From: Perilla frutescens
Lineage: Eukaryota > Streptophyta > Magnoliopsida > Lamiales > Lamiaceae
Direction: 5' to 3'
Length of the DNA stretch: 64,000 nucleotides
Assembly: GCA_026008535.1 (NCBI GenBank)
Contig: BRKX01000002.1
Span: 55,444,170 to 55,508,169 of the forward strand
The position numbers and the translations under genes were made by a program. Positions 35,701 to 46,882 of the stretch are shown in pieces. How positions within the stretch are numbered: position 1 is the first letter of the stretch; every line of letters starts with the position of its first letter. Below the pieces are notes generated by a model that saw only the letters and a list, made by a program, of their open reading frames with translations, made no database searches and was not told where the DNA came from.

Positions 35701-36878
35701 CACAAAGAACATTAGTTAAACGAAAAGAACGAGTATGAGAGAGAATTGAAGAAGAAGCAGTATGAGATATGTGTAAACCAGTACCATCTCTGATAACAAT
35801 GTCATCAGGTCCATCATAAGGAGAATGAAGCGATAGATTCTGAAGATCTGCAGTGACGTGATGTGAGGCTCTACTGTCAAGCAACCAAGACGGAGGAGGA
35901 GTATCATTGGAGATGGCGACATGTGCCTTCGGTGACCAAGAAGCACGAGGAGATGCAGGCGACGACGTCTGAGATCGTCCTGGAACAGGAACCAAGCGAA
36001 AGAGAGGACAATTATTGGCCGAATGACCAATCTCGCGACACCCTTGGCAGCGACCAAGATACGGTCTGGGCGTACGAGAGACAGAGGTCATATGGTGAGG
36101 AGGAGCACCTGAAGACGAATGACGATAACCAGAACCAACATGTTGCTTTGGCGCAGATCGAGGCTGTCGAGCAGTTGAAGCATTCGCTGTCGCCGGGTGT
36201 GAGAGGGCCATTGATTGTTGTTGTGTAAGAAATAATTCACGATTAATGAGTTTCTCGTGAAGTTCATCAAACGAGATAGGAGTCTCATGTGCTTCGACAA
36301 TGTCCACGATATGTCAATAATCATCATCAAGTCCCTGCAGCACAAATTCAATAAGATCCTCATGATCAAGGGGTTTGCCAAGGCTGGAAAGTTCATCCGA
36401 ACGATACTTGATAAACTGCATGAATTCAGAAATTGAGCGAGAGCCCTTGGAGGCACGCTTGAGTTGATCCTTGACTTGCTTGATATGACCATGAGTAGGG
36501 CGAGCATAGGTGTTGGCCAAGGTGAGCCATGCATCACGAGATGTGACTGGTTGTTGAACAAGAGGAATAAAGTGGGGCTGTAATTGAACCAACAGGAGCA
36601 CCGAATAGCAGGCGATCTTGGCGAATCCACAATTGATATTCGGGATTAGAAGATGTAGTAGTGTCGACGGTGACCTGGGATGGGGGACAAGGATATGTGC
36701 CATCAATATATTTGAAGAGATCATAACCAACGAGAATAGCCTCAATCTGTAATTTCCAGGCAAGGTAGTTGGTAGAGGTTAGCTTGAGAAGATTATGATG
36801 GAAAATATTAATGAAATGTGCTGTAGGATTAAGAGAGTCCAAATCTGAGACCTCGGAATTGTTGATGATGGGAGTCAT
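32783..36878 (-). pseudogene. Ale-like gag-pol polyprotein, broken
   Basis: The start is Met at 36878 (MTPIINNSEV). Gag is frame-broken at about 36550 and 36310 and keeps the zinc knuckle CQGCREIGHSANNC. Protease reads LLDSRAS instead of DSG, so its active-site Gly is lost. Integrase keeps its DDE acids (FSDVW, YTDNGGEY, NGFAERRH). Reverse transcriptase has YGLKQAPRAWY and YIDDIIVTG but is interrupted near 34040-33900 and at 33604. RNase H keeps SDVDWAGNKDN and is followed by KHVALDFHFIRQF. A TAG sits near 32817, and the final codons continue on the far side of the solo LTR to about 31390. Confidence 0.88.
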
Positions 36879-36921
36879 TGAAGAAGAAGAAAAAATGAAC
36901 GGAAGAATGATGCAGAACCGG

Positions 36922-36935
36922 GGGCTCTGATACCA
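36922..36935 (-). other. Primer-binding site (initiator tRNA-Met)
   Basis: On the minus strand, TGGTATCAGAGCCC directly abuts the 5' LTR. It matches the plant initiator-Met primer site exactly. Confidence 0.9.
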
Positions 36936-37125
36936 TGTAAGAATATGAATTGATAGGTAATTGCATACCATTTACTACTAGCCAATGAATATATACACAG
37001 AGTACATAAGATCTTAGAGATACACTAAACTAATGAGATAAATATAATCCTAATATAAAAAAATTACAATAATTAATAATAGAATAATTTACAGAAATAT
37101 AAATAATATATCTCATCCCTTATTA
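36936..37125 (-). repeat. 5' LTR of the Ale-like element
   Basis: It is 190 bp and matches 31194-31383 at 183 positions by hand count. TCACC follows at 37126-37130. Confidence 0.9.
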
Positions 37126-37133
37126 TCACCGAC

Positions 37134-37728
37134 TAAATTGATAATTCAAAGTTAACGAATTAATAATTTAGAATTTTAAAATTTTAAACCCACTCGAACC
37201 GAAATAGTTAATTTTAAAGAAACTGAAAATTCAATTTAATTTGGATAAACAAAAGAATGAAATCGAAAAAAATAGGAATTTGAATTTGTTTAAAATAATA
37301 ATGTTTGAAAAGAAAACTCAATTGGTTGGGTTTTTGATTGGGGGCGAAACCGGGTCAGTGGCATGTCCGTATCAAGGCAACTGACGACAACAGTGGGGTG
37401 TCCCGTCATATTACAACACAGATTCTTAAACATCACTTTTAATTTTGACCGTCTTTACAAATATATATTATATAATATATATATAGTAACTGTGTCTCCT
37501 CACCACCCTATCATCTGTTTGCATGCTTCTCTATTCCATCACTCTCACACTTCCTAAATGAGCTAACATATTCCGTTTCTTAGGGTTTCCATGCAGCCTT
37601 ATCACTGACCCAAAGCTTTTGCACTTCCCTACACCAACAACATACATACTCTGTATTCAATTCTCCGATATTCACAAACTTCGACTGAGTGTTGTCCCAA
37701 CACATTTGTTCTTCTTAATTCTTACATT
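37134..37728 (+). promoter_or_regulatory. Promoter and leader of the LRR gene
   Basis: An AT-rich stretch is followed by a TATATTATATAATATATA block (about 37463-37482), a plausible TATA region. A pyrimidine-rich leader of about 200 nt with a few short upstream ATGs (for example near 37522) follows. The exact start site cannot be read. Confidence 0.4.
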
Positions 37729-39144
37729 ATGGCTTTTGTGTCCCTTCTTGTCGTGGGAATTCTTGTTTTTCTCGCTGTTGATGGAGCGCTTTGTTATGAT
37801 ACTGGCGGCGGCGGCGATATGGAGGAGGACGAGCTTTTTGGGCTGTTTGAGGTGATGGGCTCGCTTTTGGAAGACCCTACTTGGGCGGAGATGCATCCGT
37901 CGCCATGCACCGACACGCCATGGCCGGGGGTTGAATGCGGCCTCATGGAAGAAACCTTAGTCTTTCACGTTACCAAGATTCATGTCGGAGACGACGTTGT
38001 CGTCCCGCCTTGTAAATCCTCTGCCAAAATCTCCGACTCTCTCCTCAAACTGCCTTACCTCACAACTCTCTCTCTCATCAACTGTTTCACCCAATCCCCA
38101 GTTTCTCTCTCCAAACCCCTCTTTCACTCTCTCTCCTCTTTGGAGCACTTGACTCTCCAGTCCAATCCCACTCTATCGGGAGAGATTCCTACGTCCATTT
38201 CCAATCTCTCGTCTCTCAAAACCTTGTGTCTATCGCAGAACAATCTCAGCGGCGAGATCCCTAAAGAAATCGGACGCCTCGTTAACCTGCAACAGCTCGT
38301 TCTCAGCCACAACAATTTGAGCGGTCCAATTGCTCAAGAAATCGGAGGCCTGCAAAGGCTAACCATTCTCGATCTCAGCTGGAATTCCCTCCAAGAAACG
38401 GTGCCCGCCTCAATCGGCGAGCTCACCTCCCTCGAAAAGATTGATTTGAGTTGGAACAAACTCCGAGGAACGCCGCCGCCGGAGTTGGGGAAATTAAGGA
38501 GGCTAGTCTTGTTGGATTTCAGCCATAACTATTTCACCGGTCCCATCCCAGAAAATATGTCGGGACTGCAGCAATTACAGTACCTAATAATGGAGGGCAA
38601 CCCATTAAATTCAAGAATCCCTTCATTCGCGAAGTGGCTCACTAATCTCAGCGTGCTCACTCTATCGGGTTGCGGGCTTCACGGTCCGATTCCAAACGTG
38701 TTCACAAATTTGATCAATCTAACAGCGTTGTCTCTGGACAACAACAGCCTCGAAGGCACGGTTCCGCCGGAACTGGGGGAGTTGCAAAATCTCGACACCT
38801 TAAATTTGAGCAGCAATCACCTCAGCGGGCAGCTGTTGTTTCCTCAAGATTTCATGAACAGGATCGGGCAGCGGCTTGATATTCGAGAAAACAATGGTTT
38901 ATGCACTAATCCGGCTGTTGGGACGAGTAATACGAGTTCCAGATTCTTGCAGAACCCTACTTGTTTAGCTGCGATATTTCCTGCAACTACAAACAAAACC
39001 ATGGCAGACAAAAATCCGGATCGTGTTGAAGATTTGAGGCCAAATCTGTACGATGGTAATGCAGGTTCAGACCACCTTAATTCGGATGGCAAATTTGTCC
39101 TTTTTCCGGGATTAGTGTTACTGTTTTTGTTGTGTGGCTCCTGA
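37729..39144 (+). CDS. RLP29: Secreted leucine-rich-repeat protein, RLP29-like
   Basis: This single-exon gene encodes 471 residues. A signal peptide spans residues 1-22. A Cys-paired N-cap follows (SPCTDTPWPGVEC, Cys60 and Cys70, plus Cys95 and Cys119). About ten plant extracellular LRRs of the LxxLxLSxNxLSGxIP type cover about 138-386. A C-cap RLDIRENNGLCTNP and a Ser/Thr/Asn-rich spacer come next. The end is a short hydrophobic tail (456-470) with no cytoplasmic residues, which suggests a GPI-anchor signal rather than a signalling receptor tail. The layout and the INCFT and NGLC motifs resemble Arabidopsis RLP29 (At2g42800). There is no kinase domain, so it would act as a cell-surface or wall recognition protein, perhaps with a partner kinase. 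The ligand is unknown. The gene is intact. Confidence 0.85.
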   Translation: MAFVSLLVVGILVFLAVDGALCYDTGGGGDMEEDELFGLFEVMGSLLEDPTWAEMHPSPCTDTPWPGVECGLMEETLVFHVTKIHVGDDVVVPPCKSSAKISDSLLKLPYLTTLSLINCFTQSPVSLSKPLFHSLSSLEHLTLQSNPTLSGEIPTSISNLSSLKTLCLSQNNLSGEIPKEIGRLVNLQQLVLSHNNLSGPIAQEIGGLQRLTILDLSWNSLQETVPASIGELTSLEKIDLSWNKLRGTPPPELGKLRRLVLLDFSHNYFTGPIPENMSGLQQLQYLIMEGNPLNSRIPSFAKWLTNLSVLTLSGCGLHGPIPNVFTNLINLTALSLDNNSLEGTVPPELGELQNLDTLNLSSNHLSGQLLFPQDFMNRIGQRLDIRENNGLCTNPAVGTSNTSSRFLQNPTCLAAIFPATTNKTMADKNPDRVEDLRPNLYDGNAGSDHLNSDGKFVLFPGLVLLFLLCGS

Positions 39145-39146
39145 GT

Positions 39147-39148
<2 letters not shown>

Positions 39149-39189
<41 letters not shown>
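39149..39189. repeat. TA microsatellite after the LRR stop codon
   Basis: A TA run of about 20 units starts about 5 nt past the stop, inside the probable 3' untranslated region. Confidence 0.9.
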
Positions 39190-39190
<1 letters not shown>

Positions 39191-40734
39191 TCAGCTCCTC
39201 TAGATTTTTATTTATTAATTACCTCGTTTGTTGTGTAATTAAAGTTGGAGTTTCGATCTCGGTCTCGAGTGGATTATATTAATTATACTAATGTTGAGAT
39301 TTGAGATGTAAAATTAATTTGAGTGAGAGATATAAAAATATTTTACTTTTTCTGATGTTGTATTTGTCCATCTAGGTCTGATATATTCCTTGCCTAAAAA
39401 AAAGAAGGATTTTAGAGTTATTTTAAGGGTGCTGGTTGAGTCCCATCAGAGATTGTTGCTTTTTTAGGCAGTCTTTATTCAGAAAATAAAAGCAGGAAAT
39501 GTCATTGTATTTATTGTGTGTAGAGAAAACAAGTCAGAAATTCTGATTTCTGAACCCCAAATAAAACAGAAGATGCCACTTCTACGGTTCTACCCACATC
39601 ATTTTGTTTAATGTGATATTCTATTTCGGTACAGTTTCACTGTTGTATATACTATACATTTCATATTTCATATTACATTTCGTTAATACACATGTATCAT
39701 ATTATTACTTTCAATTCATAGTTTTAATACGTAACTACTATTCTATCTGCATCATCAGATATCTAGTTGTAAAACAGGATAGTGTTTTTTATGTTTTTAT
39801 GTCTTCTCCTTAATAGCGTTCAAGGCCCAATGTGTATGGAAATTATTTGGGCTATGCACAAAATTGATTAAAAAAAGATTAAAGAAGAGGAAGAAGAAGA
39901 ACCCCTTGAAGCTAGAATCAACATCTAAAAATTAAGAATACAAGGAACTTTTTTCCTTGATTTTCTTAAGTAGCAGGCATTGAATGAAAACAAAAATCAA
40001 ATCAATATCGTTCTCTTTAAAATATCTTCTAACTGGTATATATAAGAAAATAAATCTGAGCAATAAAATAAATAAATAAATTGAAGATCTGAAGAAAAAG
40101 TAATGAAATCAACATTTCCAGAAATCCCAAAAATTAGCAATAAATTTGGTATCAATATTTTGGATTCAATCAATCCACTCAAGGTATATTCACACCAAAA
40201 CTAGATCTATCATCACCATTAACTCAAAAAATTATCGTCCAACACCTATCGAAATCTACATGACAAATTATTTTTTTGTAATCTTCAAAGATGTCTTCTT
40301 TTTCAAGGCTTCAACAAAAGTTACACGACAGATATTGGAATGGGTTTCCTTGATTTCATTGACATATGACTAATGAACTAGATGGGGTTTTGATTTGAGG
40401 GAAAAATGTTCAGATTTTAGGAAAATAAGAAACGGAAGGGGGTTGTGAGTTGTGTACAGCTACTATATGAGACTCGTGGTGCCAATGACACAGTGGTGTG
40501 GCTGCCGCGAGAAAGATGAAGAGAAGCTGGAGATTCTAAAAGGTGGGGGGCTACCAGCTATGGCCAGAAGGAAGAAGAGAAACTGAAGATAAAAGAGAGG
40601 AGTTTGTGCAAAACATCATTAACTTAAAAAGGTAAAAGAGGTACTGAATAAGTTATTTCATTATATTTAAATATTAGAGGATTAATTGAGTAAAATTGTG
40701 GTTGTGCATAGACAGAATCACCCTTTTGGTGTGA
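39190..40734. other. Intergenic sequence, no gene recognised
   Basis: A purine-rich patch (about 39870-39900) and mixed-composition DNA (40380-40620) are present. Short open stretches match nothing recognisable. Confidence 0.4.
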
Positions 40735-40847
40735 TTATCATTATATTATTATCATTTTAACATGAGGAAATTGTATGACAATATCATATAAATTTACTCG
40801 TAATAACATGTGTCGTTCTTTTATTTTAATATAGTTATATGACCATT

Positions 40848-42691
40848 CACTACAAGAAAAACGCGATTTAGCGATAAATTAGTCAGTCGTTAACATATTG
40901 ATAAATTAACGACAGATTTTTCTATTTATAACTTAACGATGGGAAAATTCATCGTTAAACGTCGTATTTTAAATTTTAAATTTTATTTTTTATATTAACA
41001 ATGGAATAACGATAAATTTTTTCCGTTGTTAAGTTCAAGACGAAAAAATCCGTCGTCAAACATCATTTTTTTTTATTTTAGCGACGGGCTACACTTAATT
41101 GTGATTTTTTTATTATTTTTATTTAGCAATTACTACTTAATCACACATTTGAAATCAATTTTTTTAAAAAAATATTATTTATTTATTTAAGTTTTTCTAA
41201 TTTATTTGATTTTTTTTTATTTTTTAATATTTTAAATTATTTTTGAATATTTTTATCATTATATATTATTTTTTAATATTTTATATTATTTATTAATTTT
41301 TTAAAGAATTTTTATTTTTATTTTTTTCAATTACTAATTAATTACGAAATTGAAATTAATATTTTTAATATTACTAATTTTTTATTTATTTTACATTTTC
41401 GAATTTATTTTGTTATTTTTTTAATATTTTAATATCTTATATTATTTTTTAATATTTATATATATTTTTATTTTTCAATTACTAATGAATTAAAAATTTG
41501 AAATTATTTTTTAAATATTTTTAATATTTATATTTATTTGACCTTTTAGATTAATTTTTTTTAATTATTTATTTTTTAAACATTTTATAGCTTTTTTATA
41601 TTTTTAAATTAATAATTAATGAGTTTATTTATAATTTTTTGTTTTAATAATTTTTATCACTTTAATTTTATTTTTATAAATATTATTTATTATGTATATA
41701 TAATATTTGAAAAAATTAATTAAAATAATCTAATATTATATGAATGATGTCATAATAATATTTTGTAATAAACATATTATATTAAAAATTATAATAGATA
41801 TTTAAATAAATGAAGAATACTAGTTTTCGTGTGCGCGCGCGCGTGTGTGTATATATATATTGAGAAAAAAATACACTTACAACATTAAAGTGTGTACTAT
41901 ATGCATGCTTAGAGTATCAATATTTTATATATTCATTGATGCATGCATAAATAATATATAACACTCACAAAAAAAAGATAAATAAAATGCACCATATAGC
42001 CAATCTTTAAAAATATAATTAAAATTAAAAAAATGAAATATATATAATTTAACATTAACATTAAACAAGCAAAGTTTAATTTAATGAAATATGGAAAAAA
42101 ACATATATTAAATAAATGAAGTAAAAATCACATTTAATCTTTTGATATAATACAACATAAAAAATATTAATTAATTAGTAATATAATTATATTTTTTAAA
42201 ATATCTAACATTAAAATTAAAAACATATATTTATAAACATCATTAATCTAATTATTTAATTTAGAAATAAAAATTCAATCAAAATAGATTTCGTGTGTGT
42301 GTGTGTTTGTGTTATTTCTAAATTCTAACACAACAAATACTCAAAAACACAATAACACATATGGTATCAGGTATAAGACATAAAGTTTTACTTTCTCAGA
42401 GGTCGTGAGTTCAAATCTCGCATAGTCGAGATTTTGCTTAATTAATGAAGCTAATCCATCGCTAAATTTATAATATATATTTTTTATTTTTTCTCACGAT
42501 GGAAATCAACAATAATTAGCAACATAATCTTCTATCGCTAATTTTTTCTGTGGTTAATTATATCGTTAAAATGACTAATGATGTGATTTTTAACGACATA
42601 CTAGATCTGTCATTAAAATGGTTTAACGACGGATTTTTTATGTTTAGTGATGAAAATTTCCAGTCGCTAAAACTCATTTTTTTTTGTGGTG
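40848..42691. mobile_element. Non-autonomous CACTA element, 1844 bp
   Basis: The left end is CACTACAAGAAAAACG. The right end TTTTTTTTGTGGTG has one change in the terminus. The ATT duplication is exact (40845-40847 and 42692-42694). Subterminal repeats are of the TTAACGACGGA/TCGTTAA type. The interior is T-rich without transposase. A pol III B-box-like GAGTTCAAATC lies at about 42410. Confidence 0.85.
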
Positions 42692-42875
42692 ATTGTATTG
42701 TTTTCACTTTAGCATGACGAAATTGCATAAGAATAGCATGCAGATTTATTTGTAATATAATATATGCATTTTTCATCCATTTAAACATGATTATATGTTC
42801 ATAATATCATGTATATAAGTTCACATTAGCATCATATTGCTTTCATTTTAACATGACGAAATTGTATAAAAATAA

Positions 42876-43561
42876 TGTTGGGTATCTAGCCTAGTCGGGG
42901 GTTCACCTCTTGGTTCCTGACTCTACTCGGTTCACTTCACAGTTGCTCAAGCAACTAGGGCTCTCGATTTCTTTTGCCTTGGGGTTCAGCAAGTTCCAGA
43001 ATTATATTTCTTCTCAGAACCCTTCTCCTTCACTTTAGGTTTAGATCTGCACAAGAAAGGAGTTAGTAAAGGGACTTTGAGTAGCAAGTTAAAAAATAGT
43101 AGGCAAAATATAGAGAAAACAGAAGAAAATATAGAGAAAAGATGAAATCAGAGATTTGAAAAATGGAAAAGATGTGTCTCAAGGGACATAGCGGCTCAGA
43201 TCTTTCCCACGGCGGCGCATTACTTCGGCGACAACAAACCCAGGCCACAAAGGGGGTTAGGAGGGTCTTAGCACGAAGTTCTCACACTCTCACACTCACA
43301 ACCACTCAAGAGTCCAGATGAACAGGATTCCGGCCAAGAGATCGGTAGGGAATAGCAGAGCCCTATTCAGATCAGAGAGAGAATAATGTGTAAAGCTTGA
43401 GAGAGAAATGAAACGACACGAGAGCTTAAGAAGAGAGAATCTTAATCAGATTAGGAAAATTAGGGTTAAAGAGGGTAATAAGGGTAATGGGCTTAGGTTA
43501 GGCTAATGGGCTCAGAAGAATGAGCCGAAATAAATAAAGGGTATTGGGCCAACCCACCACA
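42876..43561 (-). mobile_element. Solo LTR, 686 bp
   Basis: TGTTGGGTATC...CAACCCACCACA gives TG...CA ends, with an exact AATAA duplication (42871-42875 and 43562-43566). Joining the flanks recreates the surrounding repeat unit (compare about 43925-43960), which confirms the insertion. Orientation is a guess from GGGCCGGTT-like and CTCTCTCT motifs on the minus strand. No internal domain remains. Confidence 0.8.
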
Positions 43562-45180
43562 AATAAGAAAACACATAAATTATTGAATTATCATAAACCT
43601 GAATTGGGATGGAATAAACCGTAATTGAGATGTAATAAACCATAATATCGTATAACATGAAAAAATAGTTATAAAAATATGATTTTTTTTTCATAAACAC
43701 ATGTAAATTTACTCATAATAGCATTTATGTTGTTCATTCATTTTAGTATCATTATATATTCATAATAGAATGGATATATGTTCATATTAACATTATACTA
43801 TTTTTGATGAAATTGCATGAAAATAAAATGTAAAATTACTCATAACAATATGTGTTGTTCGTTCATTTTAGCATTGTTAATTATATGTTCATATTAGCAT
43901 TAAGTTGCTTTCATTTTGGCATGACGAAATTACATAAGAATAAGAAAATACAAAAAATATTGAATTACCATAATATCTCAGTGTGATGAAATTAAACCCT
44001 AATTGGACAAAATAAACCATAATTGGAATGCCCAAAACAAATCCAATTGGATGAATAAACTCTAATTGAGTGAATTAAATTCTAGTTGGATGGCATGGAA
44101 TATACCATACTGCTTTTATTTTTAAATGGTGAAATTTCACGAGCTTAATGTGTAAATTTACTCGTAATAGCATCTATATTGTTCACTCATTTTAGCATAC
44201 TTATATATGTTCATATTAGTATTATATGACCTTCATTTTAGCATGATAAAATTGTATGATCGAGAATAACATGTAAAATTTACTCGTAATTACATGTATT
44301 GTTCGTTCATTTTAGTATAGCTATATGTTCATAATAACACACACACACACACACATACGTGTGTTTGTGTGTTCATATTAACATTAAATTACTTTCATTT
44401 TAGTATGGAATGAGAATAACATGTAAATTTACTCGTAATAACATGTATTGTTCATTTATTTTAGCAAAGTTATATGTTCTTATTAGTATCATATTACTTT
44501 TATTTTAACATAACGAAATTACATAAGAATACTAAAACACAAAAAATGTTGAATTATCATAATATATACCTCATTGGGATGTAATTAAATCATAATTGGA
44601 CAGAATAAACCATAATTGGAACAAAATAAAACATGATTGGATTTAATAAATCATATTTGAGTGAATTAAACTCTAATTGGATAAAATATACCCTATTTGG
44701 GATTGGAAAATCCTAATTGAGATAAAATAAACCTTAAAAATGAATATTTTGTATTTTCATCCATTTGTTTGGATAAACAGAGATATATGAGATCTTAAAT
44801 GTGTGGATTTTTTTTAATTTGATATATTACATATTGATTTCATTTTAACAATGTAAAATTGTATGAGAAAAACATGTAAATTTACTGATAATAGCTTCTA
44901 GGTTGTTTGTTTATTTTAAAATAGTTATATATTCATAATAGTATGAATACATGTTAATATTACTATTATATTGCTTTTCATTTTAGCACGATGAAATTGC
45001 ATGAGAATAACATGTAAAATTACTCTTAATAACATGTTTTTTTGTTCATTTTAGCATGGTTATATGTTCATATTAGCATCACATTATTTTCATTTTAGCA
45101 TGATGAAATTATATGAGAATAAGAAAATACAAATAATATTGAACTAATATATATATATATATATATATATAATACCTAAT

Positions 45181-45546
45181 TAGGATGAAAAACTAAACCA
45201 TAGTTTGGGGTGGAATAAATGCTAAGTGGATGAAATAAATACTAAGGAGGTGATTGGATATAATGAAATTAAGTATGAATGAAATAAACTTAAGAATGGA
45301 ATGAAGGTTTGAATGGAATGACAATTCATATGATTGGTATGTCTACAGAATATGCACACATAACACAATAAATATTCTTGTTATAGTAACTCAATTGGTG
45401 AGCACAATAACATATCCACCTATAAGTATTAACTATTTGAAACTTATTTAGATTCTATACAATTAAGTATAAACAGTATATTCATTATTTTTTTGTTAAT
45501 AGAATCTCACACTAAAATTAATCATTATTTTTTTAATATTAATTAA
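45181..45546. other. Spacer with a Tourist-like left-end motif
   Basis: TAAGGAGGTGATTGGATATAA at about 45243, followed by GAATGGAATGA and ATGATTGGTATGTCT, resembles the left end of the MITE at 2659. No matching right end was found. Confidence 0.4.
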
Positions 45547-45558
45547 TAACTTCAAATG

Positions 45559-45603
<45 letters not shown>
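45547..45603. repeat. TA microsatellite
   Basis: This TA run is about 22 units long. Confidence 0.9.
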
Positions 45604-45610
<7 letters not shown>

Positions 45611-45965
45611 GGAAACTAATGCCATACTGCCCATACATATATAATAGGCGGCTCGAACTATTTCAATTTTTATGAAAACAGTTTTTATTGACATTTACTT
45701 TATTATAAACCGAGCAATAATAGACATTTCACAAACTGACAAAAGTATATGAAAATACATTTTGTATGATATTTATAGATGTGTACTCTAAATAACTAAT
45801 AACTAATAACTGGTAGTATGAATAAAATTAGAACTCATAATTTTTATATGAATTATAAGTTTATTAAATAATATGTTCCGATTGCAGGAGTAGTAAATAA
45901 TGAATAAATGGGATGTTTAGAATGACAACAATCAAACTTGTCACAATATCTGTCGTCATTTCCTT

Positions 45966-45973
45966 TATAAAAT
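45966..45973 (+). promoter_or_regulatory. TATA box of the glycolate oxidase gene
   Basis: TATAAAAT lies about 30-40 bp upstream of a pyrimidine-rich leader that contains a CT run (46061-46084). Confidence 0.6.
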
Positions 45974-46882
45974 TACCTTGGTCATATCAATATTCAATAC
46001 TATTCCAGCTTTTGTTTCTACTCCTCAATCTCAACAACTGCGACTGCGTATCATCTTTGAACTCTCTCTCTCTCTCTCTCTCTCACAGATAGAGGGTTGT
46101 TGTAGCTGGTCGATTTGCTTCATTTCTGGTACTCCTTTGATATTTCTCAAATAACTGAAGGCTTTTACTATATCGTTTTTGCGCTTTTCGAGAATGTGCG
46201 CGCATATGATCACTGTTTCCTCTGTTCAACTGATTCCATGTTGTTGGTGTGTGTTTTTCGAGGGTTTTACGCTTTCAAGATTCACGTGATTCATCATTAA
46301 CTGGACTACTCGTCACCTTTTTATAACAGTATGGATAGGAAACGGGTTCTTCGAATCATTCTGTTTTTTTTTAATAACAATTATTGGTCATTGAAGTAAA
46401 ATAATTTTCTCTCAACTTACTATGAATTTTCTCGATTAATTTACAATTCAAGTGAAATTAATTGCTTTCATGGCTTAAATCTTGAACCTTTTTCAACTCT
46501 GTTCAATGGGGGATGCTTTTTGAAAGAATTCTGTTATCACTGCGTATTAACGAGGGCGTGTTGAGATTCAAAAAACTGGTTTTGAATATTTATCTAGGTC
46601 AATTACGGATTGCTCTGTTTATTATGCGGTAATGTCTAACCTTGGATGATAGTTTTGTGTGATACTGCAAAGTTTCTTTGCCACTTTAGTCAATCTTTAT
46701 CAGGATTAATCCCTTGAATTTGTCTTTGAATTTCATTGTCTGGTGGGAGGTGATCTTCACTTTTCACTGCCTCTTGATTGTTACAACTTATAATAGAGTT
46801 TCAACATTTCTATAGTTTAGCTGCTTTATGATGCTTCATTGTTTGCCTATGATAATCCAGAACTTAAATGGCTTCCTGGAAA

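Larger units (their letters stand above)
31194..37125 (-). mobile_element. Ale/Retrofit-like Ty1/copia retrotransposon, interrupted
   Basis: Two 190-bp LTRs (31194-31383 and 36936-37125) are flanked by an exact 5-bp duplication TCACC (31189-31193 and 37126-37130). Minus-strand order is LTR, primer-binding site, gag, protease, integrase, reverse transcriptase, RNase H, polypurine tract, LTR. Without the inserted solo LTR it is about 4.6 kb. The short LTRs and gag motifs (WIRQDRLLFGA, ANTYARPTHGHIKQ) fit the Ale/Retrofit group. The LTRs differ at 7 of 190 positions by hand count. It is degenerate. Confidence 0.9.
40735..45180. repeat. Degenerate long-period repeat array, interrupted by two insertions
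   Basis: Units of about 130-150 bp recur with blocks TTTTAGCATGATGAAATTGC, AACATGTAAATTTACTCGTA, TGTTCATTCATTTTAGC and TATATGTTCATA. Between them are CATAATTGGA...AATAAACC blocks. The CACTA element at 40848-42691 and the solo LTR at 42876-43561 split the array. Blocks near 44730-44850 resemble the 3' parts of the elements at 20188 and 57738, so this may be a large member of that family. Confidence 0.6.

Noticed and set aside
36922..36935. tRNA-Met fragment
   Set aside because: It is the primer-binding site of the Ale-like element next to its LTR.
41826..41860. Alternating GCGCGC/GTGTGT tract as a Z-DNA regulatory site
   Set aside because: It is a short microsatellite inside a CACTA element with no gene nearby.
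42361..42430. tRNA gene suggested by a B-box-like GAGTTCAAATC
   Set aside because: No cloverleaf or acceptor stem could be formed and it lies inside a CACTA element.
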